In this document: piece by piece, positions 10,153-19,741 of the stretch
Layout of the letters: the number at the start of each line of letters is the position of its first letter
How positions within the stretch are numbered: position 1 is the first letter of the stretch
Assembly (NCBI GenBank): GCA_002104905.1
Contig: MCFE01000531.1
Location: forward strand, 1-61,681
Direction: 5' to 3'
Origin: Basidiobolus meristosporus CBS 931.73
Taxonomy: Eukaryota > Basidiobolomycota > Basidiobolomycetes > Basidiobolales > Basidiobolaceae
DNA length: 61,681 bases
Position numbers and translations under genes: made by a program
The notes under the pieces: model-generated
Databases searched by the model: none
Seen by the model: only the letters and a program-made list of their open reading frames with translations
Told to the model about the DNA's origin: nothing

Positions 10153-11338
10153 GGGTGGAAGATCTTTACAGCACAGATGATTGAAAATACTCCTGATCCA
10201 CATGAGTTGAAATAATTTGTGACACACTGAGTTTGTTTGGTAAAAATAATATATATACTATGTATTACTGAGCACTATGAACTACAAGGTTATGTAGTCT
10301 CAGTCAATATTCATATTTCAAGGAAACTGTTGTGTCTATATGGCAAGAATGGAATGAGCCTATATTGGTGTAAAGGTTTGACAAAGTAACCAGATGGCTA
10401 ACTTATTAATACTAATAGCACACTATTTCCAAGTTTTTAGAACTGATACACATTCTAGCTACTAATAACTGATAATGTAGGGGTACCAATACTAGCTCAT
10501 CAAAAACCAATAAAGCATATACTCTATTGTCAACTACAAATAGCATGAATAAGATGCATAGTTTACTGAAGCTATTAGACACCAACTATTATGGTCAAGA
10601 CAGTGCATCATTATAGACCACCCATATTTGCCAACCTTCTTGATGTTACTTGACTCACACCAGTTGCCCCAGGAGACCACAGTGGATGATAATGGAAGAC
10701 AACAATGATTACTTTTCCCTTCAGTTTGATGAGTAGCTCAGAAAAGTCTGTGGCTGTCAAAGTGCCTGTGTATCATCATTAACATAGCAGATTTCAGTGC
10801 CATGCCATAAGCATTGGATAAATTCAAATACTGATCAGTTGTAACGGCACTCAATTGCAGCTTTTGATTCTCAAGATAGATGAAGAAGCCTTTTTCTTTA
10901 TTCTGATTTAAAGCGCTCTGGTAAGTCTCATGGAACTTGCGCTTAAATTGTTCAAGCACAGTGCCAAGGGTCATCCCATGAAGTTGCACTCCAAGCACAA
11001 AAGCATTAGTCCTGTCGCTGGATTCCATGCTCTTTTTGAGTTTCATACTATTGAATAAGATCTAAGCTTAGATATCCTAATTGTTGCCTTTCTATTATAA
11101 ATTGATGATGCCCCCACTTACACAGTATATGTCCCATTGATGTATGTGCATTCACATACTGGAGGACTTGCCAAAATGGTATTTGTACTTTTGATATAAT
11201 AAGATAGGAAGCAGCTTCAAATCGTAGACAGTCAAGGATCAATCATGTTTGCTACCAGTGCACTAGTTGAGTGTTAGTCTAGTGGTAAGATCATTGCTTC
11301 ATATGGCATAGATCTCAATACCAATTTTATTGTCTCCA
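10153..11338. other. Intergenic region with one doubtful ORF
   Basis: Low-complexity AT-rich DNA. A minus-strand open frame at 10738-11046 is listed separately. A degenerate tRNA-like stretch near 11269-11338 was considered and rejected. Confidence 0.5.
10738..11046 (-). CDS. Hypothetical ORF, doubtful
   Basis: This 102-codon ORF starts with ATG and has ordinary amino-acid composition. It includes a Lys/Gln/Glu-rich middle and a segment FKRKFHETYQSALNQNKEKG that could be helical. I recognise no family. It lies in repeat-rich DNA and could be the remnant of a mobile-element gene or chance. Confidence 0.2.
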   Translation of the reverse strand: MKLKKSMESSDRTNAFVLGVQLHGMTLGTVLEQFKRKFHETYQSALNQNKEKGFFIYLENQKLQLSAVTTDQYLNLSNAYGMALKSAMLMMIHRHFDSHRLF

Positions 11339-12273
11339 CTATGTGAACCTTTCGCCTACAAGGTTTTCACTCAACTCCCACAACTTCTTTGCATTTTCAT
11401 CATCCAAAGCATATGGTCGTGCTGCCTCGTTATCAATGTGAGCATCCTGTAGGTAAGACCCGGACTGCTCTTGAATAGCTGGGTCGAAAGCAGCAACTAT
11501 ATGGGTAGAAGTACCCTGCGGGATGGTTTTCCGAGTCATCAGCTTTGCCGATGCTGCGGTAAACACCGGTGTACCATCAGCACCCAAAGTATCTCCGTGT
11601 ATTTCTTCTTCCATGTTTAAGTGGTTGGCCAGATTGGTTTCAATTACTCCCGGATGAAGGCTGAACGCCGCTACTCCCTGGCCTTTGTAGCGAGTACTTA
11701 ACTCTTTAGCAAATAGAATGTTGGCAGTCTTAGATTGGCCATATGCCTGCCATTTGTTATAGACATCTCCATTGGAGAATCCTGGATCAGTGAAGCGTAT
11801 TGGGGAGATCCGGTGGCCGCCACTTGACACGTTGACAATATAAGGTTGGTGAATAGGAATGGCCCCAAGTGGTTGGTTCCGAACTGAGCTTCAAAGCCGT
11901 CTTCGGTTTTCGCGTATGAGGAAGCCATAATTGCTGCGTTATTGATCAACACATCAATAGGCTCTGTATAGCCATTTACTTCCTTAGCCGCCTGACGTAC
12001 CGAAGCCAAGGAGGCCAAATCAACAATCAATGGCCGTAGATTGGCCTCTGGTACCTCCTTCTTGATATTGCTAATAGTCTCCTCAAGCGCTTCCTTTCTC
12101 CTACCAGCCACTATCACTAGTGCAGCACCGTGCTTTGCAATGACTCGGGCTGCCTCAGCCCCAAGGCCTCCCCAGGTGGCTCCGGTGATAAGAACAGTTT
12201 TCCCTTGAATGCTTTTGGAGAGGACTGCTGCAACCTCCTCTGCGGTCGTTTCTTTTCCGAATTGGTGAGCCAT
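11339..12273 (-). pseudogene. Short-chain dehydrogenase/reductase, broken by an internal deletion and frameshift
   Basis: The N-terminal part (ATG at 12273) has the Rossmann cofactor motif TGATWGGLG (residues ~31-39) and the NNAAIM block. The C-terminal part, in another frame and ending at 11339, has VSSGGHR with the catalytic Ser region, the YGQSK catalytic Tyr-Lys pair and the PGVIETNL block. Family members (retinol dehydrogenase/WWOX-like SDRs) have roughly 10-20 residues between FLFTNLI and IVNVSS. Here the two motifs abut at about 11840-11855 and the frame changes, so there is no room for an intron. All catalytic residues survive, which suggests a recent lesion or possibly an assembly error. 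A TATA box lies just upstream. Confidence 0.8.
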
Positions 12274-12287
12274 TTTGTATGGGACAA

Positions 12288-12359
12288 CCTGCGTAGGCTG
12301 AATATTTATATGAATGACAAGACAGCCTGCGTAGGTCGATTATTTATATGAACGGCAAG
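12288..12359 (+). repeat. 38-bp tandem duplication containing a TATA box
   Basis: The unit beginning CCTGCGTAGG and including ATTTATATGAA(T/C)G(A/G)CAAG occurs twice, at 12288 and 12326, with a few mismatches. Confidence 0.85.
12303..12310 (-). promoter_or_regulatory. TATA box of the broken dehydrogenase gene
   Basis: On the minus strand this reads TATAAATA, 30-37 nt before the ATG at 12273. A second identical TATAAATA lies at 12341-12348 because of a 38-bp tandem duplication. Confidence 0.65.
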
Positions 12360-12497
12360 TTAACGATCACGACATGAATAGTGTCAGTTATTTGGTCGAT
12401 TCTATGGGATTTGATTTATTCCTCTCCGCTGGGTTTGATCACAAAAATATCTGAAGCATGGCTTGCGGGGGCTTATCCTACCATCTGTGGTGTCTCG

Positions 12498-12533
12498 GGT
12501 GAATTACGCGGTGAATTACGCGGTGAATTGCGC
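12498..12533 (+). repeat. 12-bp unit, three copies
   Basis: GGTGAATTACGC occurs twice, followed by GGTGAATTGCGC. Confidence 0.95.
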
Positions 12534-12775
12534 ATCAATACTCACGTCAGCCGAAACAATTAGATTAAGTCTTCATAGCAGTCAATGAGTGAGAAAGAAT
12601 GCGAGATTGTAAGTGAGTGCTTAATATCTTATTGGCCCTATCTGTGGGAACGTGTTTTCATTGGTCATCGAGCTACAAAATCACCTCATTTGTTATACTT
12701 TCTATTCATCATCCAGACACTGAGAGATGTAACTCTGCTGGTCAACGTATTTCAGCCATTAAATCTTTCCTACAA

Positions 12776-12856
12776 GTGGGCAATAGTGGTATGTTGTGTT
12801 TAATTGTGGGCAATAGCGTATGTTGCGTTTAATTGTGGGCAATAGCGTATGTTGGA
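12776..12856 (+). repeat. 29-30-bp unit, nearly three copies
   Basis: The motif GTGGGCAATAG..GTATGTTG followed by .GTTTAATT begins at 12776, 12806 and 12835. Confidence 0.9.
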
Positions 12857-13326
12857 CAAAAGCAGAATTTGCTGGATGATAGGCATGGGGGCATATAAAT
12901 AAGCATCGATAGTGCATTGAGAGCTACTGTGGAATAATATACGCTGTTTAGTCATCTGAGTGTAAATTAGAATAATGAAGTGCCCATACCTGATTAATTC
13001 TGTACCTTGCTTTCCGAAACTATTCACTGCAATGAAAATCACTTGTTCTAAATCTACCTACCAATCTATGGCTTAGTCAACAGGGTGCAAAGTCGGCAAT
13101 GGGTTGTGGCAATACTCCAAGTTATAATGGCAATAGGCCAAAGCTATGTTATCCGACGGTTGTTTGCGGATATTTTTGACTGATGCGGGTAATCATGGAT
13201 TCCATCAAATGCGGGAAGCCACGACACCATCTGGTAATCCATCACTGGCGAAGAACAGTCATTGAGTCACCCATGTTGGACGGTTATAACGGGAAACATC
13301 GACGACCATCCCACGTAACTACTGTC

Positions 13327-15447
13327 ATGAGCACGCCCATCTGCAAGGTACCTCCCCGCTATGAAGTGGATCCCACTGAATGGTTACTCACCCCACCTGC
13401 TGGTAGAGAAAGCCCCCGATCGAGGCGCCCAAGGTATGGACAGAGACGATTCAAGAGCTCTGCGAGGGAACCGAATACTTTCGAGCATATCAGTCCGCAG
13501 TGTATACAAGGGACAATGTGGCCATCAGCATACTACTTAACGGGTATCCGGCCCAGAGAGATGTGTTCCACCGAGGGGTGTTTGTCAGTCACGGGTAGGA
13601 TGGCTTGGATCTGATCAACGCTGCGAGTACTAACCCGACCTTAAGGGGTGGCCGCAGTTGTGAAGTGGTGGATGGACGCGGGGGTCGACGCTTCCGGCTA
13701 GCCTCGTCGCAGCGACGCTCAGACCCTGGGGTTCGAAGCTTGTTCAACGCGATGTGGCGCAAGTCACCATTGATCGCCATCCTTGGTGACAAATACCAGT
13801 TGACAGACTTTGAGATTCCACACCCTTACTGTGTGTTGGGCTGGTTCAGCATCACGCACGCATGGGTCAGTGACGAGGCACCAGGTCGTCGATGGAATAC
13901 TAACCTCCTTCATTTCCAGGCTGAACTCGAAGACATAGAGGATGGGTCAGAGTATGTCCGGTACAAATTTCGTTTCGAGCGGCTGAAGAATCAAGATCCA
14001 CCCTGGTGGTACAATGAACCCAGCGCTGCTCTGAGCACCACGCTGCCTCCAATTGTTCAAAGATACAATTGTTATTTCTGTGGCTCGGACTATCCGAAAG
14101 TGTTTGCCGAGTGTATGCTGTGCCTTAACGAAGTCTGCCCCACCTTCTGGAAGGCTGGTGTCTGCATAAAAGTTGGCTGGATTTCCTTCGCTTCTTAACC
14201 GATTTTCTTTCGACAGATCGGTGCCATTACGCCCGATAATAAGCTGATCTTCACCAAACCAGAATTTGAACTTCACTATGATGCAGCATTCATCTCTACT
14301 TCATTTTTAGAAGAGACCGAGGCCACTTCACCTCTTCCTGCCCCCTCACTCATCGCTACGGATGGCCATGACAACGTGAATTGCCGGGCATGTTACTGCC
14401 GCCAATGCGGTAGAATCTCCTGCCGCGAGGAGCTCTGCCGATGGCGATGTCCCGCTTGTGGGGTAATCTAATATGCACACCGTTGAACCACCATTGAATG
14501 GCACTCACACTCCCTCCTCTCCAAAGAACTCCTGTACGTTCTGTACCCAGCTGCTCAAGCCAGTGGTGATACCTACTTCCCAAACGCTGGCCAAGGACAG
14601 GCTAGCGATGTATTACAAGCAGGAGGCCGGTATCACCCTAACCACTAGAACTACACCCAATGGTGCCACTGAAATGATCTATCACCTTCCTAGAACTGGC
14701 CGTATCACTCATCGAGTAGCTTCTCCTCAGATGCTCGATGAGGCCTCCGCATTGTTGGATTCGTACCTGAGAGATGACGAGACACAACCACCGTTTCGCA
14801 GGTGCCGTCTAAGTCGATCCCCACGTAAGTGGAAACCATCCCCTCACGAACATGAGAAACCCCCTTCGCTAACCAGCCCAGCAAGTGGGCAACATCCCAT
14901 TCCTCTCGAACCAGTTTCAGTTCAACGTGGGGGAGCCCTACAAGTTTGTCACCAGCGTGGACACGATCCCATTCTCTGAAGCACCTCTGTCGGCAACCCA
15001 GGCGATGGACATCCTGAAGCGAGAGACTGGCTTCGAGAAATTCAACGAGCTACTGAGCATCGCCTACCTGCACGGACAGAAGATCGGCTGGCACGACGAT
15101 GGGGAAAAAGAGGTGGGCAACACCATTGCCACTTTGAGCCTGGGGAGTCCAGCCACCATGTACTTTCGCAGGCATCAAGCCAAGTCTAAAAGATGCGATT
15201 CTGGGGAGTTGTGCGGCAGAGGCGAGAAGCGGGAATTGTTACATTTCACCCTGTGCCATGGGGACATATTGATCATGAACGGCAGACGTATACAAGCGTG
15301 CTGTGAGCACCAGGTGGTCCCCCAGGGGTTCCGTATAGGTAAGGGGGCTCTGCAATGGTTGGTCTGATGATTGCTAATCTAAAAGACATCCGCGCCCACA
15401 GCAATAACCGCACGATGTATGATGAACGACTGAGTCACAAGAACTAG
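13327..15447 (+). CDS. AlkB-like 2OG-Fe(II) oxygenase with a Cys-rich middle domain, multi-exon
   Basis: Introns at 13348-13406 and 13595-13645 (TACTAAC branch point) close in phase from the ATG at 13327. Others lie near 14160-14216, 14463-14527 and 14825-14885, and a last one at 15339-15385 adds a short C-terminal exon ending at 15447. The N-terminal part (VYTRDN.., SHGGGRS, KYKFRF-like region ending in PPWWY) resembles large AlkB-like proteins common in Agaricomycetes. The middle has C..C pairs (CYFCGSDYP, CRACYCRQCG, CRWRCPACG). The C-terminal dioxygenase core has WHDDGE (Fe ligands H and D), IATLSLGSP, a HGD block, CEHQV with the second His, and FRIDIRA, whose Arg could hold 2-oxoglutarate. 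A role in alkylated nucleic-acid repair or modification is inferred from the family; the substrate is unknown. The boundaries of the third and fourth introns are uncertain. Confidence 0.8.
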
Positions 15448-15539
15448 CGTATTTGACCCAAACATAAGGTGACACACTACTTTATTTCAAATAAACTGGC
15501 AATGTCAACACTAGAGACAGATTGATCGACTAGCATTAA

Positions 15540-15785
15540 TCAGGGATTGACACTGGTGGTAGCGACGACCACATTGGTGCTTGTGACGACCGAGGGAGGG
15601 AGTGTGGTCAGGGTCGTAGTAAGAGAGTACGAGGTGACCGGAGTGTACACGGTAGTGGAAACTGCGGTGATCGTGTTGGTGTTGGGGCCCGTGGGGAGCA
15701 CACCAACTGTGATGCTGCTTTGGCCGTTGACTGGGCTCCAGAGAAGAAGGCTGACGACGGCAGTGCAAATAGTAAAGTGGAGCAT
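15540..15785 (-). CDS. Small secreted Thr/Ser/Val-rich protein
   Basis: The 81-codon ORF begins with a signal peptide (MLHFTICTAVVSLLLWSPVNG) followed by a tail very rich in Thr, Ser and Val, with no Cys after the leader. A TATA box at 15842-15847 lies about 57 nt before the ATG, supporting a real gene. The composition suggests an O-mannosylated wall-associated or secreted peptide. No GPI signal is visible at the C-terminus, which ends TTSVNP. Its 3' end faces the AlkB-like gene. Confidence 0.65.
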   Translation of the reverse strand: MLHFTICTAVVSLLLWSPVNGQSSITVGVLPTGPNTNTITAVSTTVYTPVTSYSLTTTLTTLPPSVVTSTNVVVATTSVNP

Positions 15786-16228
15786 GTTGGCTGAAGAGAG
15801 AGGGCAGGAATCTGGGTTGGAAGTGGAGACCCGCCCCGGTACTTATACTCCTCCGACCAGCGCGAAAACCATAACAATTCATATGTAATATTGATGTCGC
15901 CAAGTGGAAACTCAAATCACTGAACAAGCGTGTGTAGCGTCAGCACCCTCTGGTCGCAATGATTGAAGCCCCATGCGCATATTGGACGCCTTGAGATATT
16001 ACTTCAAGACCAAACGTCCCACTATGCCAGCAACCTCGGCGATAATGGCGGATTTAATCTGGGATAGCATCAATCAGCTGCCAGTCTCCCAAATGAAAAG
16101 CCCTCCAATCAGTCGTCTTGGAGCCGAGAGAAATTTTCAGGCCAATCAGGGGCCAGAGGATCGGGAATAAAGTAACTTAGGTGGGGGAGGGCCTCTTTCT
16201 TTTACTGTCACCTAGCAGGTTAAACAAA
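15786..16228. other. Divergent spacer before RPL10A
   Basis: It holds the TATA box for the small secreted gene on the minus strand and the RPL10A upstream region on the plus strand. No further gene was seen. Confidence 0.5.
15842..15847 (-). promoter_or_regulatory. TATA box of the small secreted gene
   Basis: The minus strand reads GAGTATAAGTACC, about 57 nt upstream of the ATG at 15785. Confidence 0.6.
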
Positions 16229-16941
16229 ATGAGGTTTGTATCGCGCGTCCGTGACCATCCATCCACCGAACTCGAGCACTAACAGCCTTCTGCAGCAAAA
16301 TATCTGTCGCTGCCGTGAGAGAGTCCGTCCGTGTTGTTTTGGCTGAATCCCAAGAGAAGGCCCGCAAGTTCACCGAGACCATCGAACTCCAGATTGGTCT
16401 TAAGAACTACGATCCCCAACGTGACAAACGTTTCTCTGGAACCATCAAGCTCCCCAACGTTCCTCGCCCCAAGATGTCCGTCTGCGTCCTTGGTGATGCC
16501 CATCACTGCGACCAGGCCAAGGAGCAAGGTTTGGAGTCCATGTCTGTTGAGGACCTCAAGAAGTTGAACAAGAACAAGAAGCTCATCAAGAAGCTGGCCA
16601 AGAAGTACGATGCCTTCCTTGCCTCCGAAGCCTTGATCAAGCAGATCCCTCGTCTTTTGGGACCTGGTCTCCACAAGGCCGGTAAATTCCCCACCCCCGT
16701 GTCCCACAACGACAACTTGACTGACAAGGCTGACGAGCTCCGCTCCACCATCAAGTTCCAGCTCAAGAAGGTTCTCTGCCTCGGTGTTGCCGTTGGTCAC
16801 GTTCAAATGACTGAGGACCAGGTTTTGGGTAACATCATGTTGTCCATCAACTTCTTGGTCTCCCTCTTGAAGAAGAACTGGCAAAACGTCAAGTCCCTCT
16901 ACATCAAGAGCTCCATGGGCAAACCCCAACGTCTCTTCTAA
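16229..16941 (+). CDS. RPL10A: 60S ribosomal protein L10a (uL1)
   Basis: Exon 1 is only ATGAG (16229-16233). An intron follows at 16234-16295, with a CACTAACAG branch region near its 3' end. Exon 2 runs 16296-16941. The splice gives 216 residues starting MSKIS, like the 217-residue family. Landmarks include [65 protein letters not shown] and the terminal [11 protein letters not shown]10a forms the L1 stalk of the large subunit, which guides deacylated tRNA out of the E site. Codon use is strongly biased (AAG, GTC, CTC, TCC), as expected for high expression. The equally long minus-strand open frame over it is a shadow. Confidence 0.97.
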
Positions 16942-17330
16942 AGAGCTCACCGTATGAACAACTCTCATTTCAAGGTTTTTAGCCTGGATCCTGAAAACCT
17001 CACGGCGTACCAAGGTTAATGTTAATGTTATCACTAATCATTGGGAGAATCCAAATGAAATATTTGCTCAATAAATATTATCGATCATTCAAATCTATCC
17101 ATTTCCACATTTGCGTTGTTTTCGCTTGCCTTCCCTTGTTTTCCACGAGAACTGTTGGCCAGCGATGAATTTGCCGAGATCGATCGATTAGTTGACTTTT
17201 TCATCACCGCTCCTCGGATGATGCATATATACTTATTGACCGATTTAGCCACATGCATATTTCATTTTCCTTTCCCCAGCCGATAGAGCACCGTGCACTA
17301 TCCCCTTCTTACTTCGGTCTGTTGTGAAAG
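16942..17330. other. Spacer between RPL10A and the deaminase gene
   Basis: No gene was seen. It must hold the RPL10A terminator and the deaminase promoter. An AT-rich GCATATATAC near 17224 is a weak TATA candidate. Confidence 0.5.
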
Positions 17331-18269
17331 ATGAGACTCCTGATCCTCGAAGATTTCGACAAAGTTAGTTACTACGTTGGTACGTGAGAGCCTTACCGAT
17401 CGCAGCCCCGGGCCAACTTACTCATCTCCCTTTTGCCTCCCATAGCCGACTACATAAAGAAGCGTATACTCCAATTCAACCCCACGCCGAATCGCCCCTT
17501 CGTCTTGGGACTCCCGTGCGGCACCAGTCCTATAGGCGTCTATCGTTACCTGATTGAATTCTGTCGGACCGGGCAGCTGTCCTTCAAAAATGTGATCACC
17601 TTCAACATGGATGAATATGTCGGCCTACCGGCTGATCACCCCGAGAGTTATCACACGTTCATGTGGATGCACCTGTTTCGCCACATTGACATCCCCAAAG
17701 AGAACGTCAATCTTCTGGACGGAAATGCCAGCAATCTGGATGAGGAATGTCAGCGATACGAGGATAAGATTCGGTCGGTGGGTGGTATCGAGTTGTTCAT
17801 GGGCGGTATCGGTCCAGACGGTCACATCGGATTCAACGAGCCCGGCTCCTCTCTACACTCGCGCACTCGGCCGAAAACCCTGCCGTACGACACCATCCTG
17901 GCCAATGCGCGATTCTTCGACGGAGACCTCGTCAAAGTCCCCAAGCTTGCCCTCACGGTGGGCGTGGCGACGTTCATGACTGCCAGAGAGGTTTGTCTTA
18001 TCATCACGGGGCAGCATAATGCCTTGGCGCTAGCCAAATGTATCGAGGATTGCGTAAATCACGATTGGACTGTCTCCTGCATCCAGTTGCACCCATCGGC
18101 ACTGGTTGTTTGTGATGAGGATGCCACACAGGAGCTGCATGTCAAGACGGTGAAGTATTTCAACAGCATTCAGCAAGTCCAACAGCAAATCATCGGACCA
18201 GAGAACATGGACCTGAAAGGGTCTGTCAAGAATTTCAATCCAAATTGGCTAAATCGCGTTCGGTATTGA
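17331..18269 (+). CDS. NAG1: Glucosamine-6-phosphate deaminase/isomerase
   Basis: Exon 1 17331-17379, intron 17380-17445 and exon 2 17446-18269 give 290 residues with exact phase. The enzyme converts glucosamine-6-phosphate to fructose-6-phosphate and ammonia, the last step of GlcNAc/chitin-monomer catabolism. Family signatures are intact: [10 protein letters not shown] (phosphate loop), FNMDEYVGL (catalytic Asp), [15 protein letters not shown] (Asp/His/Glu relay), [10 protein letters not shown] and the SCIQLHPSA region. Length matches the eukaryotic enzyme. No other GlcNAc-pathway gene is adjacent. Confidence 0.95.
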
Positions 18270-18518
18270 GCATCCTTTCCTCTTCCTTTCCCTTTCCCTT
18301 TGCCTCTTCCTTCCCCTTCCACCAGTTGTAGTTACCGTGGTCAGCGAATTAACCCTGAAATAAACAGCATGACTTTTGTCGTTTCCCCTAAGAAACATTC
18401 GTTGTGTGGAGAATTCCCCGAGGTCAAATATCCGGCGTATTCGAGACAGTCTGATCGGGATTGGTTTCCCATTTAGGACTCTGCCGCATCTTGGTCCCTC
18501 CCTCTTTTCCCTCTTTTC

Positions 18519-19519
18519 ATGAGAAGCCACTTTGCTAAGTTGTTCTTCGCTGCGTTACTATTGAAGCAAGCTTCGGTGGTGGCCAGTGACAACGGTAACC
18601 CTTCAGAATGACATGTTGGTCGAGCTTATACTGATCAGCCTTGTTCTAGTGGAAAAATGCCTCAACAATTGCCTGGGACAAATCCAGGGTCCTCCGTTGA
18701 TGCTGTGTGGCGCCAAGTGCGTTGGTGTACCAAACCCCTCACCTGAAGATGGTAAGTGGGCCAAACCTCCTCTCGGGAACCAATACTAAGCCATCCCAAG
18801 TTAAGAGCGCGACCGTGTGTAGCAAAAAATGCGGAAATGGCATTCACTGTCATGTCAGGTGCTTCCGAGAATACTTCCAAAAAGGTATCTCCGACAGCGA
18901 GTTTCCCATGGAAGGAAAAGATCGCCCCAATAAGCATGGGAAAAAAGCGGGTCACGAAAAATCAATCCATGACAGTCCTTCTAATCACACCTCCATCCCT
19001 TCTAATCGCACCTCCACCCCGGACACTCCTTTGAATCGAACCTCCGCCCTCGACATTCCTTTGAATCGCAACTCCACCCTTGACACTCCTTTGAATCGCA
19101 ACTCCACCCTTGACACTCCTTTGAATCGCAACTCCACCCTTGACACTCCTTCGAATCACACCTCCACCCTCGATATTCCTTCTAAAAACAACTCCACTCA
19201 CGACAAGCCTGCTAAAAGCAAAAAAACCCACCAGGTACCCAAACAAGCGAAAACCAATGCTCCCGTCGATGTTCTAAAAAGCTCCTCCACCATTCACTCA
19301 ACCTCTTCCCCGACCAAACCAGCCGGAACCACCGGCTTATCTCCACTACCAACACTTAACTCCTCTATACTATCGTCGGGGCCTCTTCCAAATAAACCTT
19401 CTACGGCTTCTCCGAAACCAACCGACCCTGCGGCGCCAACCGCAAACCAAGGGCACCCCGGCGCTAGAGCTTCACTATTAACCCTCGTCATCTCATGGAT
19501 CGTTAGTGCTGCCATGTGA
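18519..19519 (+). CDS. GPI-anchored Cys-rich protein with 10-residue N-glycosylation repeats
   Basis: Three exons (18519-18594, 18650-18751, 18801-19519) close exactly to 298 residues, with introns of 55 and 49 nt. Order: signal peptide (MRSHFAKLFFAALLLKQASVVA); a Cys-rich head with about ten Cys (EKCLNNC, LCGAKC, VCSKKCG, CHVRC); a linker rich in Lys, Pro and Ser; about seven tandem decapeptides on the theme LDTPLNRNST, each with an N-x-S/T glycosylation site; a Ser/Pro-rich stalk; and a hydrophobic tail (GARASLLTLVISWIVSAAM) typical of a GPI-attachment signal. Likely a cell-wall or surface protein with a stalk. The 30-bp DNA repeats allow copy-number change. The ligand of the head is unknown. 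Confidence 0.8.
18970..19210 (+). repeat. 30-bp coding tandem repeat
   Basis: Units of the type GACACTCCTTTGAATCGCAA plus CTCCACCCTT lie in register. The copies at 19081-19140 are identical and the outer copies are more diverged. Confidence 0.9.
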
Positions 19520-19741
19520 GTTGTCCTAGCCGACAGACATCCTTCTCTCTTTAACCCTGCTTCAATAAAAATCGTAAACAGTACCATCGAGGTGTCTGGG
19601 CATTCAACGCCTGTAGCTAAAGCTGATGCATAGACCGTTGGCAGAGAGACTCGAGGAGTGGTGTTTATGCATAAAGTTCATTTATTTATTAATACAATGG
19701 AAGCACTTGAAGGGGTCGGAGGGTTTGAGTCAATGGATTAT

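Larger units (their letters stand above)
12360..13326. other. Intergenic region with short tandem repeats
   Basis: No gene was found. Two short tandem arrays are present (12498-12533 and 12776-12856). This is the transition from the repeat-rich flank to the gene-dense block. Confidence 0.55.

Noticed and set aside
11269-11338. tRNA-like sequence (TTAGTCTAGTGGTAAGAT, resembling a tRNA-Gly 5' half)
   Set aside because: The anticodon stem does not pair and there is no B box (GGTTCGANTCC). At best it is an old tRNA relic or SINE head.
16279-17034. 251-codon minus-strand ORF
   Set aside because: It is the antisense shadow of the codon-biased RPL10A gene.
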